NCBI RefSeq assembly: GCF_900105185.1
Contig: NZ_FNTJ01000002.1
Coordinates: 1,984,001 to 2,048,000 of the forward strand
From: Pseudomonas saponiphila
Lineage (GTDB): Bacteria; Pseudomonadota; Gammaproteobacteria; Pseudomonadales; Pseudomonadaceae
Direction: 5' to 3'
Length of the DNA: 64,000 bases
The notes below the pieces were generated by a model, which saw nothing but the letters and a program-made list of their open reading frames with translations, was not told the DNA's origin and made no database searches. A program made the translations under genes and the position numbers. This document shows positions 35,672-43,685 of this stretch, piece after piece (position 1 is the stretch's first letter; each line of letters begins with the position of its first letter).

Positions 35672-36179
35672 TGAATCCTTCAGCCTTGATCAGCTGTATA
35701 GCGCTATTGAGCAGCGCATCCGGGAGGCGATTCCCGGTCTGGAGTATGTGGGCACCATGCCGCATATGCTTGAAAGCGTGGCGTTACCGGCGGTTGTCGT
35801 GGAACTGGTGGAGTTTGAGCCTGGACACGACCCGCTTACGGGTGAAGTGGCGTTGCAGACTCGCTTTGAAGCCCGGGTGATTGTGGGGGCCGAACAGCCT
35901 GATTGTGAGCAGCAGGCCGCGTTTGGTGCGTCCCAGCTCGCAGTGCTGTTGCGCATGCAGACTTGGGGGGTGGCAGCGGTCGAGCAGGCAGAGTTTGTGC
36001 GGGCGGGCCGGGATTGGACCCGCCCTGAACTGGACACCCTCGCAGTCTGGGCCGTGGAGTGGACCCAGGGCATTTACATTGGCCAGGAGGAATGGCCCTG
36101 GCCGGACCAACCCGCGGCTTTTCTTGAGCCGCGCCTGGGTGAAGATGCACCGAGTGTGCGTGTTGAGGTCGAACCATGA
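35664..36179 (+). CDS. Putative tail completion protein
   Basis: 171 residues; LDQLYSAIEQRIREAIPGLEYV start resembles Mu/P2-type neck proteins (gp37/gpR area), but I am not sure. GTG start at 35664 after GAGGGA, overlapping the Z stop. End overlaps gpV start. Confidence 0.6.
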   Translation: MSDESFSLDQLYSAIEQRIREAIPGLEYVGTMPHMLESVALPAVVVELVEFEPGHDPLTGEVALQTRFEARVIVGAEQPDCEQQAAFGASQLAVLLRMQTWGVAAVEQAEFVRAGRDWTRPELDTLAVWAVEWTQGIYIGQEEWPWPDQPAAFLEPRLGEDAPSVRVEVEP

Positions 36180-36766
36180 GCTACGTTTCCGCGGCTCATG
36201 ACCGCATGATCGCGGGACTGATCATCCCTTGCAGCGTTGTCGGGGTGGACCTGGCCGCCGCCATGGTGCGGGTTTCCGACGGTGCCGGTTGGACCAGCGC
36301 CTGGGTGCGCTGGCACAGCCAGGCCGCTGGTAAGGCTCGACACTGGCGGGCGCCCAGCCTGGGCGAGCAGGGGGCCTTGATCAGCCCCAGCGGCGAGCCG
36401 GCTCAGGGCACTTTCATTGCTGGCCTGTACGGCAATGCCGGCCCTCAGCCGGATAACCGCGAGCATGTCGAAGTCTGGCGCTTCGACGACGGTGGCTCGC
36501 TGGTCTACGACTGGCAGGCCAAGAGCTACAGCATCAGCCTGCCCAGCGGTACGGTGACCATTCAGGTCGGCGGCAGCTCGGCGGTGATCACTGATAGCGC
36601 GCTCACCGGCCAGGCCAGCACCATCAGCCTGACCGGGCAAATCACCTTGACCGGTGAAGTACAAATCAACGGCGCGAGCCTGAAGCACAACGGGGTCAAC
36701 ATCGGCTCGACCCATACCCATGCCGACGTAACGCCCGGAAGTGGGAAAACCGCCGTGCCTCAATGA
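36176..36766 (+). CDS. Baseplate spike protein V
   Basis: 196 residues of the P2 gpV/Mu gp45 family. OB-like N-terminal half, beta-helix repeat in the C-terminal half (SAVITDSALTGQASTISL) and the tip THTHADVTPGSGKT, whose His-x-His pair normally binds iron at the spike apex. Pierces the outer membrane. Confidence 0.9.
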   Translation: MSYVSAAHDRMIAGLIIPCSVVGVDLAAAMVRVSDGAGWTSAWVRWHSQAAGKARHWRAPSLGEQGALISPSGEPAQGTFIAGLYGNAGPQPDNREHVEVWRFDDGGSLVYDWQAKSYSISLPSGTVTIQVGGSSAVITDSALTGQASTISLTGQITLTGEVQINGASLKHNGVNIGSTHTHADVTPGSGKTAVPQ

Positions 36767-36772
36767 CCACCA

Positions 36773-36796
36773 GCCCGCTATCGCGGGCCTTTTTTC
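36773..36796 (+). terminator. Hairpin-T-run inside the late operon
   Basis: GCCCGC/GCGGGC stem, TATC loop, then six T, in the gap after gpV. Under Q-type antitermination it could be read through; otherwise it lowers expression of downstream genes. Confidence 0.7.
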
Positions 36797-36809
36797 GCCT
36801 GGAGCAAAT

Positions 36810-37025
36810 ATGACCACGACCAAGAAACCCGCCGAGCAACCCGGCGGGGAGCCGGCAGCACCTGACGCTTCGGTGTTCCGCGACACCCTCTACACCTCCC
36901 GCGTGCTGATTTTGCCGGATGGTCGGCCCCTGACTGTGAAGCAGGGCCAGGTAACGGCCGACGCCGGCGACAGTGTGGCGCTGGAGTACCTGCGCAAGCA
37001 TTCGGACCTACAGCCGCAGGAGTGA
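36810..37025 (+). CDS. Small protein between baseplate V and W
   Basis: 71 residues, Lys/Pro/Gly-rich N-terminus then SRVLILPDGRPLTVKQGQVTADAGDSVALEYL. Found in this place in related Pseudomonas phages. No known function. GGAG precedes the ATG. Confidence 0.6.
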   Translation: MTTTKKPAEQPGGEPAAPDASVFRDTLYTSRVLILPDGRPLTVKQGQVTADAGDSVALEYLRKHSDLQPQE

Positions 37026-37029
37026 CGCG

Positions 37030-37356
37030 ATGATCGGAATGGATCGCCGAACGGGCCAGCCGCTGTCGGGCATCGAGCATGTACGGCAGTCCATCGAGGA
37101 CATCTTGAGCACGCCCCTGGGCAGTCGCCGGATGCGCCCGGAGTACGGCAGCGACCTGCGCCGCTATGTCGACCTGCCCGTCACTGGCGGTTGGAAGAGC
37201 GCCGTCCAGGCTGAGGTGGCTCGGGCGCTGTTGCGCTGGGAGCCGCGGTTGAAGCTGGAACGGGTGCAGGTGGTGGCCGTCGTGGGTGGCCAGATCAGCT
37301 TTCAGCTGACGGGCCTGTACCTGGGGGATAACGCGGTATTGGAGGTGACGGCATGA
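37030..37356 (+). CDS. Baseplate protein W (gp25-like)
   Basis: 108 residues of the GPW/gp25 family: GMDRRTGQPLSGIEHVRQSIEDILSTPLGSRRMRPEYGS. Nucleates sheath assembly on the baseplate. Overlaps J by 4 nt. Confidence 0.92.
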   Translation: MIGMDRRTGQPLSGIEHVRQSIEDILSTPLGSRRMRPEYGSDLRRYVDLPVTGGWKSAVQAEVARALLRWEPRLKLERVQVVAVVGGQISFQLTGLYLGDNAVLEVTA

Positions 37357-38234
37357 GCATCCTGGACTTGTCGGCCCTGCCGGCGCCTCCGGTGCTGGAG
37401 CCCCTGGACTTTGAGGCGTTGTACCAGGGCAAGCTGGCGATGTTTCGTCAGTACATGGGGGAGAACTGGACCGCTGACTTGGAAAGCGACCCGGTCACCA
37501 AGCAGCTGGAACTGTCGGCCTACGGGGATTTGCAGCTGCGCGCCCGGATCAATGACGCGGCCAAGGCGTTGTTGTTGGCCCATGCCAAGGGCCCGGACCT
37601 CGATCACCTGGCGGCCAACGTCAAACTGCAGCGTCTGGTGATCCAGGCGGGTGATCCTCTGGCGGTGCCGCCGGTGGCTGAGGTCAAGGAGGTGGACGAC
37701 GCTTTGCGCGAACGCATCCAACTGGCCTATGAGGGGCTGACCACGGCAGGCCCGCGCAACAGCTACATCCTGCATGCCCGCAACGCCTCGGCCCTGGTGG
37801 CCGATGCCGAAGCCGAAAGCCCGTCGCCGGCCTGTGTCACGGTCACGGTGTTGAGTCTGGAAGGTGACGGCCGCGCGGCTCCCGAGCTGTTGGCCAAGGT
37901 GGCAGCGGCCCTCAATGACGAGAACGTGCGCCCGCTGGGGGATCGCGTCACCGTGCAAAGTGCCCAGGTTTTGCCGTATCGCATCGAAGCGGTGTTGCAC
38001 ATGAAGGGCCCGGGCCCGGAAAGCGATGCGGCCCTGGCCGAGGCCCTGCGCAAGTTGGCGGCCTGGACCAACCCGCGGCGTCGGCTGGGTATCGAGGTAG
38101 CCCGCTCAGCCATTGATGCCCAACTGCATGTCGCCGGTGTTGCTCGGGTCGAGCTGATCGGCTGGCAGGACATCGCCCCGACCCGAGCCCAGGCCGCGTA
38201 CTGCAACGGCTACAGCGTCACGCTGGGGGGCTGA
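37353..38234 (+). CDS. Baseplate protein J
   Basis: 293 residues of the Baseplate_J family (P2 gpJ), e.g. GPDLDHLAANVKLQR and RNASALVADAEAESPSPACVTVTVLS. Baseplate wedge protein. Confidence 0.93.
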   Translation: MSILDLSALPAPPVLEPLDFEALYQGKLAMFRQYMGENWTADLESDPVTKQLELSAYGDLQLRARINDAAKALLLAHAKGPDLDHLAANVKLQRLVIQAGDPLAVPPVAEVKEVDDALRERIQLAYEGLTTAGPRNSYILHARNASALVADAEAESPSPACVTVTVLSLEGDGRAAPELLAKVAAALNDENVRPLGDRVTVQSAQVLPYRIEAVLHMKGPGPESDAALAEALRKLAAWTNPRRRLGIEVARSAIDAQLHVAGVARVELIGWQDIAPTRAQAAYCNGYSVTLGG

Positions 38235-38235
38235 C

Positions 38236-38847
38236 ATGAGCAGCTTACTGCCGATCAACAGCACGCCCCTGGAGCGCGCCCTGGAGGTTGCTGACGCCAA
38301 GGCGGGAGACACCGCCCAGATACTGCGAGCCCTCTACAACCCCAGCACCTGCCCGGCGCACCTGCTGCCGCAATTGGCCTGGGCCTGGTCGGTGGATCGC
38401 TGGGACCCGCGCTGGCCGGAAACGGTCAAGCGTAATGCCATTCGTGCCTCGTTCTTCATCCATGCGCGCAAGGGCACCATCGGCGCGCTGCGCCGGGCGG
38501 TGGAGCCGCTGGGCTATTTGATTGAGGTGGTCGAGTGGTGGCAGACGGTTCCCCAGGGGCCGCCGGCCACCTTCGCGCTGAAAGTCGGGGTGCTGGATAC
38601 CGGCATCACCGAGGAGATGTATGCCGAGTTAACCCGGTTGATCGACGACGCCAAGCCCGTCAGTCGGCACATGACCGGCCTGGCCATCAGCCTGGAAAGC
38701 AGCGGGGTGATCGGTTTCGGCGCCTATGTCGACCAGGGCGAGGTGATCGACGTTTACCCGCCGGCTCCCCGCGATATCGAAGTGACCGGCCGTTATGGGC
38801 AGGTCATGTGCATTGATGAAATAGACACTCTGGATGTGTACCCATGA
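38236..38847 (+). CDS. Tail protein I
   Basis: 203 residues of P2 gpI family: LPINSTPLERALE, HLLPQLAWAWSVDRWDP, KGTIGALRRAVEPLGY. Wedge protein that connects fibres. Overlaps the tail fibre gene by 4 nt. Confidence 0.92.
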   Translation: MSSLLPINSTPLERALEVADAKAGDTAQILRALYNPSTCPAHLLPQLAWAWSVDRWDPRWPETVKRNAIRASFFIHARKGTIGALRRAVEPLGYLIEVVEWWQTVPQGPPATFALKVGVLDTGITEEMYAELTRLIDDAKPVSRHMTGLAISLESSGVIGFGAYVDQGEVIDVYPPAPRDIEVTGRYGQVMCIDEIDTLDVYP

Positions 38848-41102
38848 TTGATTCCAACAGTCAGTTCTTCGCCATTCTCACGGCGGTAGGCGAGGCGAAA
38901 CAGGCCAACGCCACCGCCCTGGGTATCCCCTGGACCTTCAAGGAAATGGCCGTGGGTGATGCCAATGGCACCGACCCCATTCCCAACCGGGCCCAGACCA
39001 AGCTGCTCAATGAATGGCGCCGGGCGCCGGTCAACCAGGTGCGCACCGATCCGGCGAACCCGAACCTGATCATCACCGAACAGGTGATTCCGTCGGATGT
39101 CGGCGGGCGCTGGATTCGCGAAATCGGCCTGTTCGACGCCGACGGCGACCTGGTGGCGGTGGCCAACTGCGCACCGAGCTTCAAGCCGCTGCTGGCCCAG
39201 GGCACTGGCAAGACCCAGATCATCCGCATGAATTTCATTGTGTCGAACACCGCGCAGATCGTGCTGAAGATCGATCCTGCGGTGGTACTGGCTACCCGCG
39301 AGTATGTCGACAATGCGGTGATCGATGCCCTGGCCAGGATGGACTTCAAGCATTCGGCGCTGGTGGCCACCACGGCCAACATCGCCTTGAGCGGGATTCA
39401 GACCATCGACGGCGTGTTGCTGCCTGCCGATGCCCGAGTGCTGGTGAAGAACCAGACCCAGGCCAAGGACAATGGCCTGTACGTGGTGTCGTCGACGGGC
39501 GTGTGGAAGCGTGCCCAGGATGCCGACACCAGCCTGGAAGTTACCCCGGGGCTGTTCGTCAGTATCGAGACCGGCGCCGTCAATGGCGACAGCGTCTGGC
39601 AACTGGTGACCGATGGGCCGATTGTTCTGGGCAGCACCGCGCTGACCTTCGATATGGTCGCCGGCCGAACCGGCGTCAATGCTGGTGCCTATGGCAACGT
39701 CACGGTAGACAAGTATGGCCGGGTGATCGCCGGGACCAACCCGAACACCCTGGCCGGGCATGGCATCACCGACACCTACACCAAGGCCGAGATCGAGTCG
39801 ATTGTCGCCAAGGCGTCAGCGCTGTCGGTGGGCTCGATAGTGGCCTTTCCCAAGACCAGCGTGCCGCCGGGTTTTCTGGAGATCGATGGCAGCGTGCAGA
39901 GCGCTGCGACCTATCCAGACCTGGCAGCTTATCTGGGCGGTACCTACAACAAGGGGGATGAGGGCACGGGTAACTTCCGACTGCCAGAGTCCCGCGGTGA
40001 ATTCCTTCGTGGTTGGGACCACGGGCGCGGTGTTGACCTAGGGCGGGGCCTGGGTGTGTATCAGCTCGATGCGCTGCAGAACATTACGGGCACTATCAGT
40101 GCAGCTGACTCGACCGGCCTGGCCCAGGCACTAACCGGAGTCTTCAGCGGTTCATCGGCATCTGTGACAAAAGGTAATGTAGTTGCTGCCAATGCATATA
40201 CAACAGTTAACTTTGACGCTTCGCGTGTTGTGAGAACTGCCACTGAGACTCGCCCTCGTAACCTGGTGGTTATGTGGTGTATCAAGGCCTGGAGCGCCCC
40301 GGTTAATCAGGCGAACATCGATGTTGCCGCCCTGGCCGAGCAGGTCCGCAACATGAGCAAAAATCAGGTCGTAGGGCTGCATCGAAACCTTAGCTGTTCT
40401 GCGTCAGGCCTGAGCGCGCTCATCAACGTGAAAGCTGATCAGCTCATCGTTGGGAATGGTGCTTTCACGAAGTCGCTATCCGGTATCGGCTTGAGCATTA
40501 GCGTGGAGAAAGTCGGCGCCAATGGGCTGGACAAGGGCCCGCTGGAAGGGTCGACCTGGTACGCCATCTGGGTGATCGAAGGTGAGTCAGGAGTGGCTGG
40601 CCTGTTGTCTCTTAGTGAGACCGTCCCGTTTCTGCCGGAAGGCTACTCGTTCAAGGCTCGGGTGGGTTGGATTCGTACCGATGCCACGGCCAGCAAGTAC
40701 CCGCTGGGATTCACTCAGTGGGGGCGGCGCGTGCAATACCTTGTTATTGCTGGAACAAATGTCCCCCTACCGCGGCAGATGGCCAGCGGTGTAACCGGCT
40801 CGCCCTCCTCGGGGTTGTGGACAATCGTGTACGTATCGGCGTTTGTGCCGCCGACAGCGGCCACTATCGCTGTTGGGGTAGCCGCTCCCACTAGCAACTC
40901 CTCAACGATGGTTGCACCGAATGCCACCTACGGCGGAGTGTCGACACTGAACAACCCCCCGTTTGCAGCCGTCACCACTCAGACGGGCGCGGCTGGGGCT
41001 GTGCAAGCGGTTGAAGTCTTGCTTGAGGGACCGCGGGTTTGCTGGGCCGGGTCCGGCTCAGGTAGTGCCATATATGCCTACGGCTGGGAGGACAGTCTAT
41101 GA
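38844..41102 (+). CDS. Tail fibre protein (gpH-like with collar domain)
   Basis: 752 residues. N-terminal DUF3751-type attachment domain (FFAILTAVGEAKQANATALGIPW), central repeats including MVAGRTGVNAGAYGNVTVDKYGR, a tail-collar domain (VAFPKTSVPPGFLEIDGS...NFRLPESRGEFLRGWDHGRG), and a C-terminal 350 residues less related and with lower GC, typical of the receptor-binding part. Determines host range. Confidence 0.9.
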   Translation: MIDSNSQFFAILTAVGEAKQANATALGIPWTFKEMAVGDANGTDPIPNRAQTKLLNEWRRAPVNQVRTDPANPNLIITEQVIPSDVGGRWIREIGLFDADGDLVAVANCAPSFKPLLAQGTGKTQIIRMNFIVSNTAQIVLKIDPAVVLATREYVDNAVIDALARMDFKHSALVATTANIALSGIQTIDGVLLPADARVLVKNQTQAKDNGLYVVSSTGVWKRAQDADTSLEVTPGLFVSIETGAVNGDSVWQLVTDGPIVLGSTALTFDMVAGRTGVNAGAYGNVTVDKYGRVIAGTNPNTLAGHGITDTYTKAEIESIVAKASALSVGSIVAFPKTSVPPGFLEIDGSVQSAATYPDLAAYLGGTYNKGDEGTGNFRLPESRGEFLRGWDHGRGVDLGRGLGVYQLDALQNITGTISAADSTGLAQALTGVFSGSSASVTKGNVVAANAYTTVNFDASRVVRTATETRPRNLVVMWCIKAWSAPVNQANIDVAALAEQVRNMSKNQVVGLHRNLSCSASGLSALINVKADQLIVGNGAFTKSLSGIGLSISVEKVGANGLDKGPLEGSTWYAIWVIEGESGVAGLLSLSETVPFLPEGYSFKARVGWIRTDATASKYPLGFTQWGRRVQYLVIAGTNVPLPRQMASGVTGSPSSGLWTIVYVSAFVPPTAATIAVGVAAPTSNSSTMVAPNATYGGVSTLNNPPFAAVTTQTGAAGAVQAVEVLLEGPRVCWAGSGSGSAIYAYGWEDSL

Positions 41103-41446
41103 GTGGTTTTGCGGTGAGAAATGACAGAGCGAGTTGGCGCGCAGTCGATCGCCCTGATCAGCTCGATGCAGATGAATACTACTGCGCTGAGAATCCGCCC
41201 GATCCAGTACCCCAACTGGGGGAGCTTGCAACGCTGGCGATTGAACAGCGTGATCGGCTGCTGGCTGCAGCTGCAAATCGCATGGGGCCATTGCAGGATG
41301 CAGTGGAGGCCGGCCAGGCAACTGAAGATGAGGTAGCACGCCTGCAGCAGTGGAAGACCTACCGGATCGATCTCAATCGGATTGAGCAGCAGGAAGGCTA
41401 TCCAGCCGCCATCCGCTGGCCCACCTCCCCAGATCAAACTGAGTAA
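41099..41446 (+). CDS. Tail fibre assembly chaperone
   Basis: 115 residues, with a C-terminal WKTYRIDLNRIEQQEGYP.AIRWP motif of the Caudo_TAP/DUF4376 group. Helps trimerise the fibre C-terminus encoded just upstream, with which it overlaps. Confidence 0.85.
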   Translation: MSGFAVRNDRASWRAVDRPDQLDADEYYCAENPPDPVPQLGELATLAIEQRDRLLAAAANRMGPLQDAVEAGQATEDEVARLQQWKTYRIDLNRIEQQEGYPAAIRWPTSPDQTE

Positions 41447-41475
41447 ACGCCCCGCACCGACGGGGCGTTTTCTTT
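41445..41475 (+). terminator. Terminator after the tail fibre module
   Basis: 10-bp stem AAACGCCCCG / CGGGGCGTTT with CACCGA loop and T-rich tail, beginning in the stop codon of the chaperone gene. Confidence 0.85.
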
Positions 41476-41544
41476 CCAGCGCTTCGGCGCTCGTACCGAC
41501 CCAGCCTCGCATATGCGGGGCTTTCTCATTTCTGGAGCCTATCC

Positions 41545-42708
41545 ATGAGTTTCTTTCACGGCGTTACCGTCACCAACGTGGACACCGGCGCACGCACCAT
41601 CTCGCTGCCCACGTCCTCGATCATCGGTCTGGTGGACACCTTCACTGAAGGCCCGGCGGCCACAGCCAAGGCCAACGACCTGCTGTTGATCACCAACGAG
41701 CGCGAGGCTATCGCCGCCTGGGGCGCGGATGCGGCCATCACCAAGGCGTGCCAGGCCATCTACCAGCGGGCCAAGGCGGTGATCGTCGCGTGCGGCGTGG
41801 CCAAGGTTCAGGACGCCGCGCAGCAAACCTCGGCGATCATTGGCGGCGTGCTGGCCAACGGCAAGCGTACCGGCCTGCAGGCGCTGCTGGACGGCAAAAG
41901 CCGATTCAATGCCCAGCCGCGGTTGCTGGTGACTCCCAAGCACAGCGCGACCCTGGCTGTCGGCACTGCCCTGGTAGCCCTGGCCGACAAGCTGCGTGGC
42001 CTGGCCATTCTCGATGGGCCCAACACCACCGACGAGGCGGCCATGGAGTACGCCAAGAACTTCGGCGCCAAGCGGGCTTACCTGGTCGACCCGGGGATTC
42101 AATACTGGGACACCGAGGCAAGCGCCACCGTCGGCGCACCGGGGGCGGCCTGGACGGCTGGCCTGTTCGCCTGGACTGACAACGAGTACGGGTTCTGGGC
42201 TTCGCCCTCGAATAAGGAGTTCGTCGGCATCACCGGAACAGGCCGGCCTATCGAGTTCCTCGACGGTGACGAGACCTGCCGGGCCAACCTGCTGAACAAC
42301 GCGAACATCACCACCATCATTCGCGATGCCGGGTTTCGCCTGTGGGGTAACCGCACGCTGTCCAGCGATCCGAAGTGGGCCTTTGTCACCCGGGTGCGAA
42401 CCATGGATATCGTCATGGACGCCATCCTCTACGGCCACAAGTGGGCGGTGGACCGCTCGATCACGGCCACCTACGTCAAGGATGTGACCGAGGGCCTGCA
42501 GGCGTTTATGCGCGACCTGAAGAATCAGGGCGCGATCATCAATTTCGAGGTCTACGCGGACCCAGAGCTGAACACCGCCAGCCAGCTGGAGCAGGGCAAG
42601 GTGTACTGGAACATCCGCTTTACCGATGTGCCGCCCGCCGAGAACCCGAATTTCCGCGTCGAGGTCACCAATCAATGGTTGACCGAAGTCCTCGATAAAG
42701 CCGCTTAA
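41545..42708 (+). CDS. Contractile tail sheath protein (gpFI)
   Basis: 387 residues of P2 FI family: FHGVTVTNVDTGARTI, a central IVACGVAKV segment, and a C-terminal RFTDVPPAENPNFRVEVTNQWLTEVL domain. Polymer that contracts during infection. GGAG precedes the ATG. Confidence 0.95.
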   Translation: MSFFHGVTVTNVDTGARTISLPTSSIIGLVDTFTEGPAATAKANDLLLITNEREAIAAWGADAAITKACQAIYQRAKAVIVACGVAKVQDAAQQTSAIIGGVLANGKRTGLQALLDGKSRFNAQPRLLVTPKHSATLAVGTALVALADKLRGLAILDGPNTTDEAAMEYAKNFGAKRAYLVDPGIQYWDTEASATVGAPGAAWTAGLFAWTDNEYGFWASPSNKEFVGITGTGRPIEFLDGDETCRANLLNNANITTIIRDAGFRLWGNRTLSSDPKWAFVTRVRTMDIVMDAILYGHKWAVDRSITATYVKDVTEGLQAFMRDLKNQGAIINFEVYADPELNTASQLEQGKVYWNIRFTDVPPAENPNFRVEVTNQWLTEVLDKAA

Positions 42709-42720
42709 GGAGCCGCAGCA

Positions 42721-43230
42721 ATGGCAATGATTCCCGAAACCCTGGCCAACATGAATCTGTTTGTCGATGGCGTCAGCTTCCAGGGCGATGTGCCCAGCCT
42801 GACCCTGCCCAAGCTCACGCTCAAGACCGAGGAACATCGGGCCGGCGGCATGGACCTGCCGGTGGAGCTGGATATGGGCATGGAGAAGCAAGAGGCCGGG
42901 TTTACCACCACCGGCGTGCGCCGCGACTCGCTGCGCATGTTCGGCTTGGCCGATGGCACGGCGTTCAACGGTGTGTTCCGTGGCGCCTTCAAGGGCCTGA
43001 AGGGGCGGGTCACCCCGGCGATTGTGACCCTGCGCGGCCTGCTCAAGGAGGTGGACATGGGCGATTGGAAGGCCGGCGACAAGGCCGAGATCAAGCACAA
43101 CGTGGCCCTGACCTACTACAAGCTGGAAGTCGACGGCCGCCTGATCTACGAGATCGATGCCCTCGGCATGAAGCGCGTGATTAACGGCGTCGACCAGCTC
43201 GCCGCCCAACGTTCGGCCCTGGGCCTGTAA
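42721..43230 (+). CDS. Major tail tube protein (gpFII)
   Basis: 169 residues of P2 FII family: MIPETLANMNLFVDGVSFQGDVPSLTLPKL and EIDALGMKRVINGVDQLA. Forms the inner tube. Confidence 0.95.
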   Translation: MAMIPETLANMNLFVDGVSFQGDVPSLTLPKLTLKTEEHRAGGMDLPVELDMGMEKQEAGFTTTGVRRDSLRMFGLADGTAFNGVFRGAFKGLKGRVTPAIVTLRGLLKEVDMGDWKAGDKAEIKHNVALTYYKLEVDGRLIYEIDALGMKRVINGVDQLAAQRSALGL

Positions 43231-43241
43231 GGAAAACCCTC

Positions 43242-43544
43242 ATGACTCAAGCAAAGAAAACTCCGGCCTGGATGACCCTGAGCACGGATAGCGTAGTGGT
43301 GGCCCTGACCAAGGCTGTCGAGCTGAACGGCGTGCAGTGCGACAAGATCACCCTGCGGGCCCCGACTGTGCGCGACGTGCGGGCAGCCAACATCGCCGCC
43401 GGCGGCGACGACGAGCAGCGCGAACTCGCGCTGTTCTCCAGCCTGGCCGAGGTCGGCAGCAAGGACCTGGAGGGCATGACCCTCAAGGACTACCAGCGTC
43501 TGCAGGCCGGCTATTTTCGCCTGGTGCAAGACGACGAACTTTGA
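43242..43544 (+). CDS. Tail assembly chaperone gpE
   Basis: 100 residues. LRAPTVRDVRAANIAAGGDDEQRELALFSSLA and LKDYQRLQAGYFRL are typical of P2 gpE/Mu gp41-like proteins. Ends in CTT TGA C, an evident +1 frameshift site that leads into E'. Acts as a chaperone on the tape measure protein. Confidence 0.9.
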   Translation: MTQAKKTPAWMTLSTDSVVVALTKAVELNGVQCDKITLRAPTVRDVRAANIAAGGDDEQRELALFSSLAEVGSKDLEGMTLKDYQRLQAGYFRLVQDDEL

Positions 43545-43656
43545 CCCGGCGGTGCTGAAGATGGCGGCAAAGCGGCTCGCCAGCGAGCTGCATTTTTCCG
43601 CTGAAGAAATCATGACCATGCGCTTTTCCGACATGGTCTGGTGGCTCACGGACTGA
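43539..43656 (+). CDS. gpE' extension reached by +1 frameshift
   Basis: After CTT at 43539 a slip to TTT gives GAC CCG GCG... and 37 residues (DPAVLKMAAKRLASELHF...MVWWLTD) of the GpE family, ending at 43656. The fusion with E would be 137 residues. Independent start at 43561 possible. No Shine-Dalgarno-like stimulator before the site. Confidence 0.7.
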
Positions 43657-43685
43657 GCCCGTCACCGCGGGTAAAGGGGGATCGG

